From Pontibacillus yanchengensis (lineage in GTDB: Bacteria > Bacillota > Bacilli > Bacillales > BH030062): a DNA stretch of 64,000 nucleotides. The stretch covers positions 62,001 to 126,000 of the forward strand of contig NZ_WMEU01000006.1 of the NCBI RefSeq assembly GCF_009856295.1, in the 5' to 3' direction. Both the position numbers and the translations under genes were made by a program. Under the pieces are notes generated by a model. That model ran no database searches and had not been told where the DNA came from. It saw only the letters and a list, made by a program, of their open reading frames with translations. This document shows, in pieces, positions 42,156 through 50,916 of the stretch (position 1 is the stretch's first letter; each line of letters starts with the position of its first letter).

Positions 42156-42719
42156 ATGAATTTATCTCAAGCGCTAATAAAATATGAGCCTTATAATGAA
42201 CAAGAAGAAAAGGATAAAAAAATAATGCTGCAATGTCTGGAGCAGTATGATGATCTCTATACAAGAGATAATGAGCTTGTTCATATAACTAGCTCTGGCT
42301 TTGTTGTAAATCGAGCTAGGGACAAGTCTTTGATGGTCCACCATAATATTTATAACTCATGGTCTTGGACAGGCGGCCACGCTGATGGTGATAAAGATTT
42401 ACTATATGTGGCAAAAAAAGAAGTCATGGAAGAAACAGGACTAAAAGATATTGAAGTTGTTAGTGAAGAGTTTGTCTCAATAGATATGCTACCTGTATTA
42501 GGACATAGGAAAAATGGCACGTATGTAGCTCCGCATTTGCATATGTCAATCGCTTATATAGTAGAAGCTAGGGAGGATGAAGAAGTAGTCGTTAAGCCAG
42601 ATGAAAATAGCGATGTTCAATGGATTCCTTTTGATGAAGTTACAACCTTTTCTAGCGAAGAGCATATGAATTATTTGTATAATAAAATTATGTCTAAAAT
42701 CAAGAAGTATAATATATAA
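42156..42719 (+). CDS. NUDIX hydrolase
   Basis: 187 residues from ATG 42156 after AAGGAAGG. SWTGGHADGDKDLLYVAKKE then VMEETGL is a NUDIX box whose first Glu is replaced, as in the YvcI-like group. The metal-binding E..EE core remains. N-terminal helix bundle of about 60 residues. Likely acts on nucleotide derivatives. Confidence 0.8.
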   Translation: MNLSQALIKYEPYNEQEEKDKKIMLQCLEQYDDLYTRDNELVHITSSGFVVNRARDKSLMVHHNIYNSWSWTGGHADGDKDLLYVAKKEVMEETGLKDIEVVSEEFVSIDMLPVLGHRKNGTYVAPHLHMSIAYIVEAREDEEVVVKPDENSDVQWIPFDEVTTFSSEEHMNYLYNKIMSKIKKYNI

Positions 42720-42802
42720 CCCTACATAGGTAGTATAAATAACAAAATAAGAACATAAAACGTGCCATTGATTTGTTAAACGGTATGTTTATATAGGCAT
42801 TA

Positions 42803-42836
42803 AAAAGAACTTCCTATTTGTGGAAGTTCTTTTTTG
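42803..42836 (+). terminator. Rho-independent terminator after NUDIX gene
   Basis: AAGAACTTCC / GGAAGTTCTT stem with loop TATTTGT and TTTTT tail. Confidence 0.85.
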
Positions 42837-42865
42837 TCATAGTGTTTAATCAAACTATCGCTCGG

Positions 42866-43426
42866 TTAATGGGGACTAGATATATTTGAATGTTTATTCC
42901 TATAATCTATATAGAGCCATAAAATTAATAAGCTTAAAAGAACCGCCATAGTCAATGGTTCTAACCACAAATTTCTCTCTTTTACATACATAGCCAAAAC
43001 CATCATGACAATACAAATGATAGGAGACATTACATAATAGGGTATAGCATTATAATACCAGCCGTAAGGGAAAAAGTGAGCACCTGTTATAATAGCAAAT
43101 AACATGATTGCTTCACCTGGACTTTTTATGATACCCCAAATAAGTATAGGAAAATAGATAATCTGGGCAATATTTAAAATAACCCCTATATTCCCCAAAG
43201 GGTTATTTTTAAGTTTCCAATCTGCCTTAATGAATGTGGAAATAACAACTGACAATGGAAACATTAGACCAGTTGAATATAGCATGTATATATTTTTTTG
43301 GTTGATTTCGATGGTTTGAGCAAATATTGCGGTAATGATTAACCAAATGATAACAGCCGATTGTAAAAAACCTATTCCATTTTTCCCTCTAATGGATAGC
43401 TCATTTCTTATCTTGTTAACTTCCAA
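42866..43426 (-). CDS. DUF7010 family membrane protein
   Basis: 186 residues from TTG 43426, seven bases after AAAGGAGTG on the minus strand. Six hydrophobic segments. ELSIRGKNGIGFLQSAVIIW, FIKADWKLKNNPLGNIGVIL and ITGAHFFPYGWYYNAIPYYV fit the DUF7010 family of Bacillus membrane proteins. Function unknown. Single gene. Confidence 0.75.
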   Translation of the reverse strand: MEVNKIRNELSIRGKNGIGFLQSAVIIWLIITAIFAQTIEINQKNIYMLYSTGLMFPLSVVISTFIKADWKLKNNPLGNIGVILNIAQIIYFPILIWGIIKSPGEAIMLFAIITGAHFFPYGWYYNAIPYYVMSPIICIVMMVLAMYVKERNLWLEPLTMAVLLSLLILWLYIDYRNKHSNISSPH

Positions 43427-43698
43427 AAAAACACTCCTTTCATTATTTATCGTAATTATAAATAAACGAAGTGCATATAATGTCAAGTTGCGTTAACCGT
43501 AGGATCTTAGGTACTCTATATCCAATATTCTCAGTTGAAGCTTTATGTAAGCCTGGCCAAGGTTACCAAGGTGTGCTGAGCTTTACTAAATTATATTGTG
43601 ATTTTAAAAAATAAATACACTATTTCCGCTCGGTGTTTTAAATATCCCTATTGGGCAGGGATACCTTCAAAAATGATCGAGCAAAATAAGGATATATA
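43427..43698. other. Gene-free stretch
   Basis: About 270 bp between the DUF7010 start and the usp terminator. I see no ORF with a ribosome binding site, no repeat shared with the rest of the window and no clear structured RNA. Confidence 0.5.
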
Positions 43699-43730
43699 AA
43701 AGGGAATCCTATCAAAACAGGATTCCCTTT
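43697..43730 (-). terminator. Terminator downstream of usp gene
   Basis: AAAGGGAATCCT / AGGATTCCCTTT 12-bp perfect stem; the minus-strand side ends in TTTTATAT. Confidence 0.85.
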
Positions 43731-43743
43731 CAAAATATCCTTA

Positions 43744-44163
43744 TTATTTAATAACTAAGACAGGGCAATGGGAATGCTGTACTACATTATGACTTACGCT
43801 ACCTAGGAATAACTCTTTAACATTGCCTAGTCCTCGACTTCCAATGATAATTAATTCTATGTCATGTTGTTCTGCATACTTACAAATTTCAGCTCCGGCA
43901 TTTCCGACTAAGACTTCTGTTGTAATGTTTTCTGATAAATCGTGAAATTCACCGCTTTCCACTTTTTTGAGCTCGAGTTCAGATTCCTTTATAAGGTCCT
44001 CCTCAATACTCTTGTAAACTGCCTTATTCGTAAATGGTCCTGTAGGGTTGATAATAGTGATTACATGCACATCTGCGTGGAATTCTTCTGCTTTCTTTCT
44101 TGCCTCTTGTAATGCTTGTTTACTCAATTCGGAGCCATCATAAGCAACTAGAATTCTTTGCAT
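43744..44163 (-). CDS. Universal stress protein (UspA family)
   Basis: 139 residues. ILVAYDGSELSKQALQEARK at the start and GSRGLGNVKELFLGSVSHNV at the end hold the ATP-binding G-2x-G-9x-G(S/T) motif. AAAGGTGGA-like site before the ATG. Stress-linked nucleotide-binding protein; partner unknown. Confidence 0.9.
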   Translation of the reverse strand: MQRILVAYDGSELSKQALQEARKKAEEFHADVHVITIINPTGPFTNKAVYKSIEEDLIKESELELKKVESGEFHDLSENITTEVLVGNAGAEICKYAEQHDIELIIIGSRGLGNVKELFLGSVSHNVVQHSHCPVLVIK

Positions 44164-44298
44164 TATTTATTCCACCTTTCTAGTAGCAAAGTTTTACTTC
44201 CCTACTAATATTCTAACATAAATCGCATCAATATTCGTAGAATTCAGACAATAGATATGACAGTTATGTGAAGGCTGGTTAACTTTTGGATTACTACT

Positions 44299-45042
44299 CT
44301 AACGGTGCTTATGTCGGTAAAGCTCTTGATATTCAATTGCTGAATGGGGAACATCTGTAAAAATACCATCGCATTTGAATTTATAGCAACGCATGATTCT
44401 AGATGGGCGATTAACTGTATAGATCCGTAATGAAAGGTCGCGGTCTTGGCAATCCTCAACTAGCTTTTTAGTGAGCAGGGAGTACTTTGCGTGAAGTGCA
44501 CTAGCTCCCACTTTTTTTACGTAAGATAAAGCATTTCTAGTGCGCTGGGACAATAATAATGCTGTTTCAACTTCATCCGTTAATTTTCCGAAACGCTTCA
44601 CACTATGTGGGTTAAAGCTAGAGATAATGACTCGGGATTGTAAGTTGAACGCTTTAATGTACTCATAAACGATTGATTCAATATTTTTGTAGTCAATAAT
44701 GTTATTTTTTAGTTCAATGTTTATATAGATTGATTGATCTTGTGCCCATGTTAAGAACTCCTCTAATGATAGGAGAGAAGTGCCATGGTATTTAGGGGAA
44801 AACCAGGATCCGGCATCTAAAGTTTTTAATTCATTATATGTAAAATCCTTTACATAGCCTGACCCATTTGTTGTACGGTGTAACGTTTCGTCATGAATAA
44901 GGACCGGAATGTTATCTTTTGTTAGTTGTACATCTGTTTCGATTCCTTCTGCACCTACATTGATGGCTAATTGAAAGGCTGGCATCGTATTTTCTGGTGC
45001 GAAGTGACTTGCTCCTCGGTGAGCGAATATCGTTGTATTCAT
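44299..45042 (-). CDS. Glycerophosphodiester phosphodiesterase
   Basis: 247 residues. FAHRGASHFAPENTMPAFQL carries the conserved HRG and E, and GIETDVQLTKDNIPVLIHDE the metal ligands. Later IELKN and DGIFTDVPHSAI fit the GDPD TIM barrel. GGAGG precedes the ATG at 45042. Splits glycerophosphodiesters to glycerol-3-phosphate and an alcohol. No signal peptide, so cytoplasmic. Confidence 0.9.
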   Translation of the reverse strand: MNTTIFAHRGASHFAPENTMPAFQLAINVGAEGIETDVQLTKDNIPVLIHDETLHRTTNGSGYVKDFTYNELKTLDAGSWFSPKYHGTSLLSLEEFLTWAQDQSIYINIELKNNIIDYKNIESIVYEYIKAFNLQSRVIISSFNPHSVKRFGKLTDEVETALLLSQRTRNALSYVKKVGASALHAKYSLLTKKLVEDCQDRDLSLRIYTVNRPSRIMRCYKFKCDGIFTDVPHSAIEYQELYRHKHR

Positions 45043-45168
45043 ATGGGGGCACCTCCAACTTATAAATCCATTTTGATTTTCTGTCATCCAACAATATTTG
45101 TCAATTTTGATGCCTCCTAATGTTCATGCAACTTTTCAGCAAAAAGTGACAAGATGTGATAGGATATA

Positions 45169-45183
45169 AAATATCTGAAAATT
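45169..45183 (+). promoter_or_regulatory. CodY-box-like sequence upstream of rocB
   Basis: AAATATCTGAAAATT matches the CodY consensus at 13 of 15 positions, 74 bp before rocB. Roc genes are CodY targets in B. subtilis. Confidence 0.4.
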
Positions 45184-45256
45184 TAATCGTGATAAAGAAG
45201 TAATGTGACTTCTTTCATCATACCATGAAGTAAGCATGTGAAGTGAGGTGGCTGTG

Positions 45257-46876
45257 ATGAAACAGTGGCAAACAAAAGAAGAACTCGTTGAGCTATTGTG
45301 CTCGTTAGTGGAGTACCCAAGCATTACAGGAAGTGAAGCTGAAATAGCACTAGTAGAATACTTGTACCATCAGCTATCAGAACGTACTTATTTTCAATCC
45401 AACCCTGAACATCTGAAGTTGCATCCGCTTAAGGATGGAAGAAGATTGTTAACAGGTTTAGTTAAAAAAGGCAATACATCTGACACCATCATATTACTTA
45501 GTCACTTTGATGTGGTTGGAGTAGAGGACTTCGGTTCGAAAAAGAATCTATCCTTTCATCCAAAAGCATTAACAGCTGATTATCATCGCTACCGAGATGA
45601 ACTTCCAGATTCCGTACAAAACGATTTGGAACGTGGAGAATGGCTATTCGGTAGAGGTGTAATGGATATGAAAGCTGGTTTGACATTGCATATGTCCATG
45701 CTCGAAAAAGCAATGGATGGAGAGTTTGAAGGAAATATATTACTGCTGACAGTTCCAGACGAAGAAGCAAATTCACTTGGTATGCTAAGTGCATTGCCTG
45801 CTCTGCAACAAATTAAGGAACAAGAAAATTTAACATTTCGTGCTTGCTTGAATGGTGAACCGATGTTTAGTCAGTACCCAGGTGATCCTCATAATTATGT
45901 GTACTCTGGATCAATCGGAAAAGTGTTACCAGGCTTTTTCTGCTATGGAAAAGAGACGCATGTGGGGGAGCCGTTTGCTGGGTTAAATGCCAATTTAATG
46001 GTGAGTTATCTTGCACAGGAACTTGAATTAAATGAAGCATTTATAGAAACGGTAGGCGATGAAACTACCCCGCCACCAGTCAGTCTAATGCAGCGGGACC
46101 TAAAAGAGGAATATTCCGTACAAACGCCTCAAACTGCTGTGGCTATGTATAATGTCCTCTATTTAAAACAATCAGTAAAGGAACTGAATGAAAAACTGTT
46201 GCAAGCAGCTTATAAGGCTAGTGAACACACAACTGCCCATTATAATTCGAAAGCGAGAGCGTTTCACAAAGAGAAGGCAGGTCTTGAATTTCCAGAGATG
46301 AACGTTCGAGTGTTAATGTATGAGGAGTTAGTAGAGGAAGCTGTTTCTCGTTTTGGTCGTCGTGAGGTGGAACGAAGAGAAAACTTATTGATGAATCAAC
46401 GAGAGAAAGGGGACCGAGAGTTTTCTACTTTATTAGTGCATGAACTAGCATCATTGTGTAAAGATTTAGCTCCGATGATTGTGTTGTTTTATAGTCCTCC
46501 ATTTTATCCGGCGGTTTCATCGAAACAAGATCCATATATTGAAGAGACATTAAAAAATGTAATGCATTTTACAAAAAAACATTACAAAGTAGAATTGGAG
46601 GAAATTGAATTTTTCCCTGGTTTATCTGATCTAAGTTTCATCGGGCCTACGACCTCCCAGACAACATTGGGTACATTAATGGATAATATGCCATTAAAAG
46701 GGAAGGGGTATGATCTTACGGAGGGAATGCTTCAAACATTGCAGATGCCAATTTTAAATGTTGGTCCACGCGGGAAGGACCCACACCAATGGACGGAAAG
46801 GCTGGAGTTATCCTACAGTTTTGAATACCTCCCACATATATTAACGGATACGATCCATCATTTATTAAAGAAATAA
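45257..46876 (+). CDS. rocB: M20 family peptidase RocB-like
   Basis: 539 residues. LSHFDVVGVEDFG supplies the first metal His and Asp, GRGVMDMKAGLTLHM the bridging Asp, and LTVPDEEANSLGMLSA the catalytic Glu pair. Size and motifs match RocB of arginine utilisation, an M20-type peptidase or deacylase without proven substrate. GTGAGGTGG fits ATG 45257 or GTG 45254. It converges on an AbgT transporter, and both could handle N-acylated amino acids. Confidence 0.85.
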   Translation: MKQWQTKEELVELLCSLVEYPSITGSEAEIALVEYLYHQLSERTYFQSNPEHLKLHPLKDGRRLLTGLVKKGNTSDTIILLSHFDVVGVEDFGSKKNLSFHPKALTADYHRYRDELPDSVQNDLERGEWLFGRGVMDMKAGLTLHMSMLEKAMDGEFEGNILLLTVPDEEANSLGMLSALPALQQIKEQENLTFRACLNGEPMFSQYPGDPHNYVYSGSIGKVLPGFFCYGKETHVGEPFAGLNANLMVSYLAQELELNEAFIETVGDETTPPPVSLMQRDLKEEYSVQTPQTAVAMYNVLYLKQSVKELNEKLLQAAYKASEHTTAHYNSKARAFHKEKAGLEFPEMNVRVLMYEELVEEAVSRFGRREVERRENLLMNQREKGDREFSTLLVHELASLCKDLAPMIVLFYSPPFYPAVSSKQDPYIEETLKNVMHFTKKHYKVELEEIEFFPGLSDLSFIGPTTSQTTLGTLMDNMPLKGKGYDLTEGMLQTLQMPILNVGPRGKDPHQWTERLELSYSFEYLPHILTDTIHHLLKK

Positions 46877-46941
46877 TATTGTGCAAAATAACAAACCTGT
46901 TTTTGAAAAAATACTTTGTAATTTTTAAACGAAACTTATGT

Positions 46942-46981
46942 AAAAAAGCTCCAGTCTCTTCTATGAGGGACTGGAGCTTTT
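46942..46981. terminator. Bidirectional terminator between rocB and abgT
   Basis: AAAAGCTCCAGTC / GACTGGAGCTTTT stem of 13 bp between converging genes, with T or A runs on both sides. Confidence 0.85.
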
Positions 46982-46983
46982 CT

Positions 46984-48522
46984 TTAGTTAGACCACATGT
47001 CTTGATTGAATTCTATTCCTGTTCCCGGTCCAATAGGAAGACCGATTGTCACCCAAATGACGAGCATTAGAACCCAGGCGAAAAAGAATGCGATGGAATA
47101 TGGTAGCATCGTGGAAATTAGGGTACCTATACCAACATTCTTATCATATTTTTGGGCAAATGCTATTACAATCGCAAAGTATGTCATGAGTGGTGAAATA
47201 ACGTTTGTCGTAGAATCTGCTATACGATAAATTAACGTTGTGAATTCAGGAGAGTAGCCAATTCTCATCATAATTGGAACAAAAACGGGTGCCATGATGG
47301 CCCATTTTGCTGTTGCGCTTCCCATAAATAAGTTAATAAGTGCAGCCACAATAATAAATAAAAGAATAACTCGGAAATCTTCCATTCCTGTTGTTTTCAG
47401 GAATTCTGCTCCCTTTATGGCTATGATCCGTCCAATATTGGTCTTACTAAAGTATGCAACAAATTGTGCTGCAAAGAAAGAGAGTACAATAAAGGAGCCC
47501 ATCGTTTCCATTGTCTTCGTCAATTGATTCGCTACATCTTTGTCGCTTGTGATGTTTTTCGTCACCATTCCGTATACTAAACCAGGTACAAAGAAGGCAA
47601 TGAAGATACTAGGGACAAGGTTAAAGAAGAATGGAGATTGTAAGAATTCATCTCCTCGTAGTGGCCCCCAACTTGGCACAATTAATAAAGATAATAAACT
47701 TAGTGTTACAAGTAACGAAAGGAAGGAAAGAATAAGTCCTTTTTTCTCCGTTTTAGAAAGGTAGTTGATTTCTTCCTCTACTTCTCCTTCATACGTTCCT
47801 AAACGCGGTTCTACAAAGCGGCTTGTTACCCAAGTTCCAACCGCAGTTAGTAAGAATACAGATGCCACCATAAAGAAATAGTTCATGGTGTACGTGATTT
47901 CACTAGCATATGATGCATAAATCGATCCCTCAACAGCTTTTACAGTCAACTCAGCTAATAAAGGATCAAGGGCAGTCAGCGATAAATTGGCACTGAAACC
48001 TGCTGAGACACCAGCAAAAGCTGCAGCTAGTCCAGCTAGAGGATGACGACCAAGTCCTGCGTATAACAACGCCCCAAGTGGTACGACAACTACATACCCT
48101 GCGTCCGCAGCCATACTAGACATGATACCTGCGAAGACGAGGGAAGCGGTAATGAGGTAATTTGGAACAGATGTTACCATTCCTCGTAGCATTGCACTAA
48201 TGAGTCCAGAGCGTTCAGCAATCCCTATACCAAGCATCGTTACAAGTACTGTACCTAGAGGTGCGAAGCCTGTGAAGTTGCTGACAAAGCTTTCAAACAT
48301 GTATTTAATTCCGTCTGCAGACATGAGATTAAAGACTTGAACGGTTTCCTCTTTAATCGGATCCTCCACAGAAACGTTTAACGCTGCCATAAGTCCTGAA
48401 GCAAATACGATTAAAACAGCAAATATAGCAAAAATAGTTGCTGGATGAGGAAGCTTATTTCCGACTCGTTCGATGAAGTCTAAGGCTTTCATAATCCAGC
48501 CACGTTGATGGGTGTTATCCAT
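46984..48522 (-). CDS. AbgT family transporter
   Basis: 512 residues with 11 to 13 hydrophobic segments. FIERVGNKLPHPATIFAIFA at the start and NLFMGSATAKWAIMAPVFVP near the end, with GMVTSVPNYLITASLVFAGI between, match the AbgT family. Known members import p-aminobenzoyl-glutamate or export sulfonamides. Lies tail to tail with rocB, an M20 peptidase, which recalls the AbgAB/AbgT pairing of peptidases and transporter in E. coli. Confidence 0.9.
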   Translation of the reverse strand: MDNTHQRGWIMKALDFIERVGNKLPHPATIFAIFAVLIVFASGLMAALNVSVEDPIKEETVQVFNLMSADGIKYMFESFVSNFTGFAPLGTVLVTMLGIGIAERSGLISAMLRGMVTSVPNYLITASLVFAGIMSSMAADAGYVVVVPLGALLYAGLGRHPLAGLAAAFAGVSAGFSANLSLTALDPLLAELTVKAVEGSIYASYASEITYTMNYFFMVASVFLLTAVGTWVTSRFVEPRLGTYEGEVEEEINYLSKTEKKGLILSFLSLLVTLSLLSLLIVPSWGPLRGDEFLQSPFFFNLVPSIFIAFFVPGLVYGMVTKNITSDKDVANQLTKTMETMGSFIVLSFFAAQFVAYFSKTNIGRIIAIKGAEFLKTTGMEDFRVILLFIIVAALINLFMGSATAKWAIMAPVFVPIMMRIGYSPEFTTLIYRIADSTTNVISPLMTYFAIVIAFAQKYDKNVGIGTLISTMLPYSIAFFFAWVLMLVIWVTIGLPIGPGTGIEFNQDMWSN

Positions 48523-48789
48523 GAATTGGCCCTCCTTTTAATAATTTTCAAACATTTTTAATGATTAAAGCACTTCAGCATTATATAAAATTCTATAAAC
48601 CCACGAAAGGAAATTTCAAAAATCCGGAATACAATGAAAATTAGTAATAGTCTTACTTATGGAACATTTATCAATATGGTTTGGGAATAACGGGGTTAAG
48701 GAACGATTTAGAATTCTATAGAGAATCAACTAGTTAAAGCTCACTTTAGTATGACAAAACATCCCAAAAAAGGTACAATAGAAGTAGAC

Positions 48790-48803
48790 TGAATGATCAT
48801 TCA
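48790..48803. promoter_or_regulatory. Palindromic operator-like site upstream of MBL gene
   Basis: TGAATGATCATTCA is a perfect 14-bp palindrome, 18 bp before the ATG of the metallo-hydrolase. Its halves match the TGAATGA arms of Bacillus FadR sites, but without the usual spacer. Likely bound by a TetR-type repressor. Confidence 0.5.
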
Positions 48804-48821
48804 TTATATTGGAGGACGCTT

Positions 48822-49784
48822 ATGATACACACAACAGATACCATCCATCAATTAACGGTTCCTACTCCTTTTGGCGTTGGAGATGTCCATATGTATGTAC
48901 TAAAAGGGGAGGCGCTGACGCTTGTAGATGCTGGGATTAAAACCGATGAAGCATGGGGAGTTCTTGTAAACGGACTACAACAACTAGGATATACTCCTGA
49001 AGATGTAGAACAGGTTATTTTAACACATCACCATCCGGATCATATCGGTTTATTAGATCGATTTTCGAACGTAAGAGGTATCTATGGTCACGAAGATAAT
49101 AGACGTTGGCTAGAAAGGGATGAAGTTTTTTTAAATCGCTATCATTCATTCTTTTATGACTTATATAGTAAGTTTGGAGTCGGGGAGGAGTATAAATCGT
49201 TTTTTAAACATTTACGAGATCCTTTAAAGTATGTTCCATCTGGCACATTGACAGGCACTCTCGTAGAAGGTAATACCCTTCCAGGACATGAGGATTGGGA
49301 GGTGCTGGAAACACCTGGGCATGCAGAAAGTCACTTGTCTTTCTATCGCAAACAAGATGGTACGATGATTTCTGGAGATCATCTGCTTTATCATATATCC
49401 TCCAATCCACTATTGGAACCTCCGCGCGAGCCCGGAGGAGAACGGCCTAAGCCTTTATTATCTTACCGGAAAACAATGGAGAAATGCTTGCACTATCCTA
49501 TTAGCGAGGTGCTCCCAGGACACGGTCCCATCTTCACAGGTGTTCATGACATTATCCATACACGATTTGAAAAGCAAGAGCAGCGTGCTGAAAAAGTGTA
49601 TGATATGCTGGTTGATAAGCCGCTATCTCCATTTGAGGTTTGCCAGAAGTTATTTCCAAAACATATCAAGAAAGAATTTGGATTAACCATGTCAGAAACG
49701 GTTGGCCAATTGGATTATTTAGAGGATACTCATCGGGTCCACGTTGAACTTCGTAACGGTGTAGTTTATTATCAAGCAATTTAG
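48822..49784 (+). CDS. yqjP: Metallo-beta-lactamase fold hydrolase (YqjP-like)
   Basis: 320 residues. Metal motif LTHHHPDHIG (His69, His71, Asp73, His74), then ETPGHAESHLSFYR and SGDHLLYH. A C-terminal winged-helix-like tail of about 60 residues follows. TTGGAGG before the ATG. Corresponds to YqjP, next to YqjQ as in B. subtilis. Reaction unknown. Confidence 0.85.
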   Translation: MIHTTDTIHQLTVPTPFGVGDVHMYVLKGEALTLVDAGIKTDEAWGVLVNGLQQLGYTPEDVEQVILTHHHPDHIGLLDRFSNVRGIYGHEDNRRWLERDEVFLNRYHSFFYDLYSKFGVGEEYKSFFKHLRDPLKYVPSGTLTGTLVEGNTLPGHEDWEVLETPGHAESHLSFYRKQDGTMISGDHLLYHISSNPLLEPPREPGGERPKPLLSYRKTMEKCLHYPISEVLPGHGPIFTGVHDIIHTRFEKQEQRAEKVYDMLVDKPLSPFEVCQKLFPKHIKKEFGLTMSETVGQLDYLEDTHRVHVELRNGVVYYQAI

Positions 49785-49799
49785 TGCATTAGGTGGTCA

Positions 49800-50585
49800 A
49801 TGATGAACAATAAACTGAAAAACAAACGAATTGTGATTACTGGAGCTTCGAGTGGAATTGGGGAGCGAATTGCTTGGCATGTTGCTCAAGGGGGGGGCAT
49901 ACCTATATTAATCGCTCGTAGGAAAGAGAAGTTAGAAGAATTGGTAGCAAATCTGCCTGTTCAAGGGTTTTGGTACACGTGTGATCTCGCCGATCCAGAA
50001 CATATTCGAACTACATTTCACTCCATTTTCCAGGACCATGGTCAGATTGATGTTCTAGTGAACAATGCGGGCTTTGGCGTATTCGAATCGGTTAGTGACA
50101 CTGACATGAATGCCTTCCATTCCATGTTTGATGTGAATGTATTAGGGTTAATACAATGTGTAAAAGAAGTGCTCCCGCGTATGATGGAACAAAATCACGG
50201 CCACATCGTGAATATTGCTTCACTTGCTGGAAAGATGTCGACGCCAAAGAGCGCTGGTTACGCATCCACGAAACATGCTGTTATCGGATTTACAAACGCC
50301 CTTCGCTTGGAAATGAGCTCGTACCACATTTTCGTTACGGGCGTCAATTTAGGTCCTGTTCGAACGAGCTTTTTTGATACGGCCGACCCTGGGGGGGAGT
50401 ATAAAGCATCTGTGGAACGTTATATGCTAGATCCTAATCATGTTGCGAGTAGAATAGTTTCTCACCTTTTCACGTCTAAACGTGAAATCAATATGCCTAG
50501 TTGGATGGAAGCTGGTGCAAAGTTATACCAACTTATGCCAGGAGTTATGGAAAAAGTGTTTCGAAGCCAGTTCAGTAAGAAATAA
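49800..50585 (+). CDS. yqjQ: SDR family oxidoreductase (YqjQ-like)
   Basis: 261 residues. RIVITGASSGIGERIAWHVA is the cofactor motif, NNAGFGVFE and IASLAGKM follow, and YASTKHAV holds the catalytic Tyr and Lys. Starts at ATG 49800 or 49803 after AGGTGG, 15 bp after the MBL gene, so co-transcribed. Resembles DltE/YqjQ-type SDRs. Substrate unknown. Confidence 0.85.
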   Translation: MMNNKLKNKRIVITGASSGIGERIAWHVAQGGGIPILIARRKEKLEELVANLPVQGFWYTCDLADPEHIRTTFHSIFQDHGQIDVLVNNAGFGVFESVSDTDMNAFHSMFDVNVLGLIQCVKEVLPRMMEQNHGHIVNIASLAGKMSTPKSAGYASTKHAVIGFTNALRLEMSSYHIFVTGVNLGPVRTSFFDTADPGGEYKASVERYMLDPNHVASRIVSHLFTSKREINMPSWMEAGAKLYQLMPGVMEKVFRSQFSKK

Positions 50586-50602
50586 CTGTTGTGTGATCAA
50601 TC

Positions 50603-50652
50603 AAATCACAAACCTTCTATGTTGAGCTATTGCGTAGCAGGTTTGTGATTTT
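50603..50652 (+). terminator. Rho-independent terminator after yqjQ
   Basis: AAATCACAAACCT / AGGTTTGTGATTT stem of 13 bp with a 23-base loop, then TTATTG. Confidence 0.75.
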
Positions 50653-50659
50653 ATTGTTG

Positions 50660-50780
50660 TCTAGCGTACTATCAGGTGAAGTTCGATTAAAATCGCTACA
50701 TCACGTAGCAACATCCAACCAACCCACGTCGTGTGGGCCGCAGCATATACGTCGCTAACCGGCGCTGAGCTTTTGTTCTT
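50660..50780. repeat. Dispersed repeat, copy C (internally deleted)
   Basis: TCTAGCGTACTAT as in copy B jumps directly to CAGGTGAAGTTCGATTAAAA, so about 150 bp are missing. The remainder equals copy B through GTGTGGGCCGCAGCATATAC and ends GTCGCTAACCGGCGCTGAGC, which pairs with the AGCTC-AGCGCC left end of complete copies. Starts right after the yqjQ terminator. Confidence 0.75.
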
Positions 50781-50819
50781 GTTATTCTAACTGTGTCGAA
50801 ATTTGGTAACCATCTCCTC

Positions 50820-50877
50820 TTGATAAAACGAACAAAAGTTCGCATAATAGAAATTATAAAACACGAACAAACATTCG
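50820..50877 (+). promoter_or_regulatory. LexA-controlled promoter with two SOS boxes
   Basis: -35 TTGATA (50820-50825), 17-bp spacer, -10 CATAAT (50843-50848). The LexA box CGAACAAAAGTTCG (50829-50842) fills the spacer and a second, CGAACAAACATTCG (50864-50877), lies just downstream. Both match the Gram-positive consensus CGAACRNRYGTTYC closely. Confidence 0.8.
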
Positions 50878-50916
50878 TTTTCGTGAGCGACGTGTTTCGT
50901 AAAGGAGGTAACAGAG

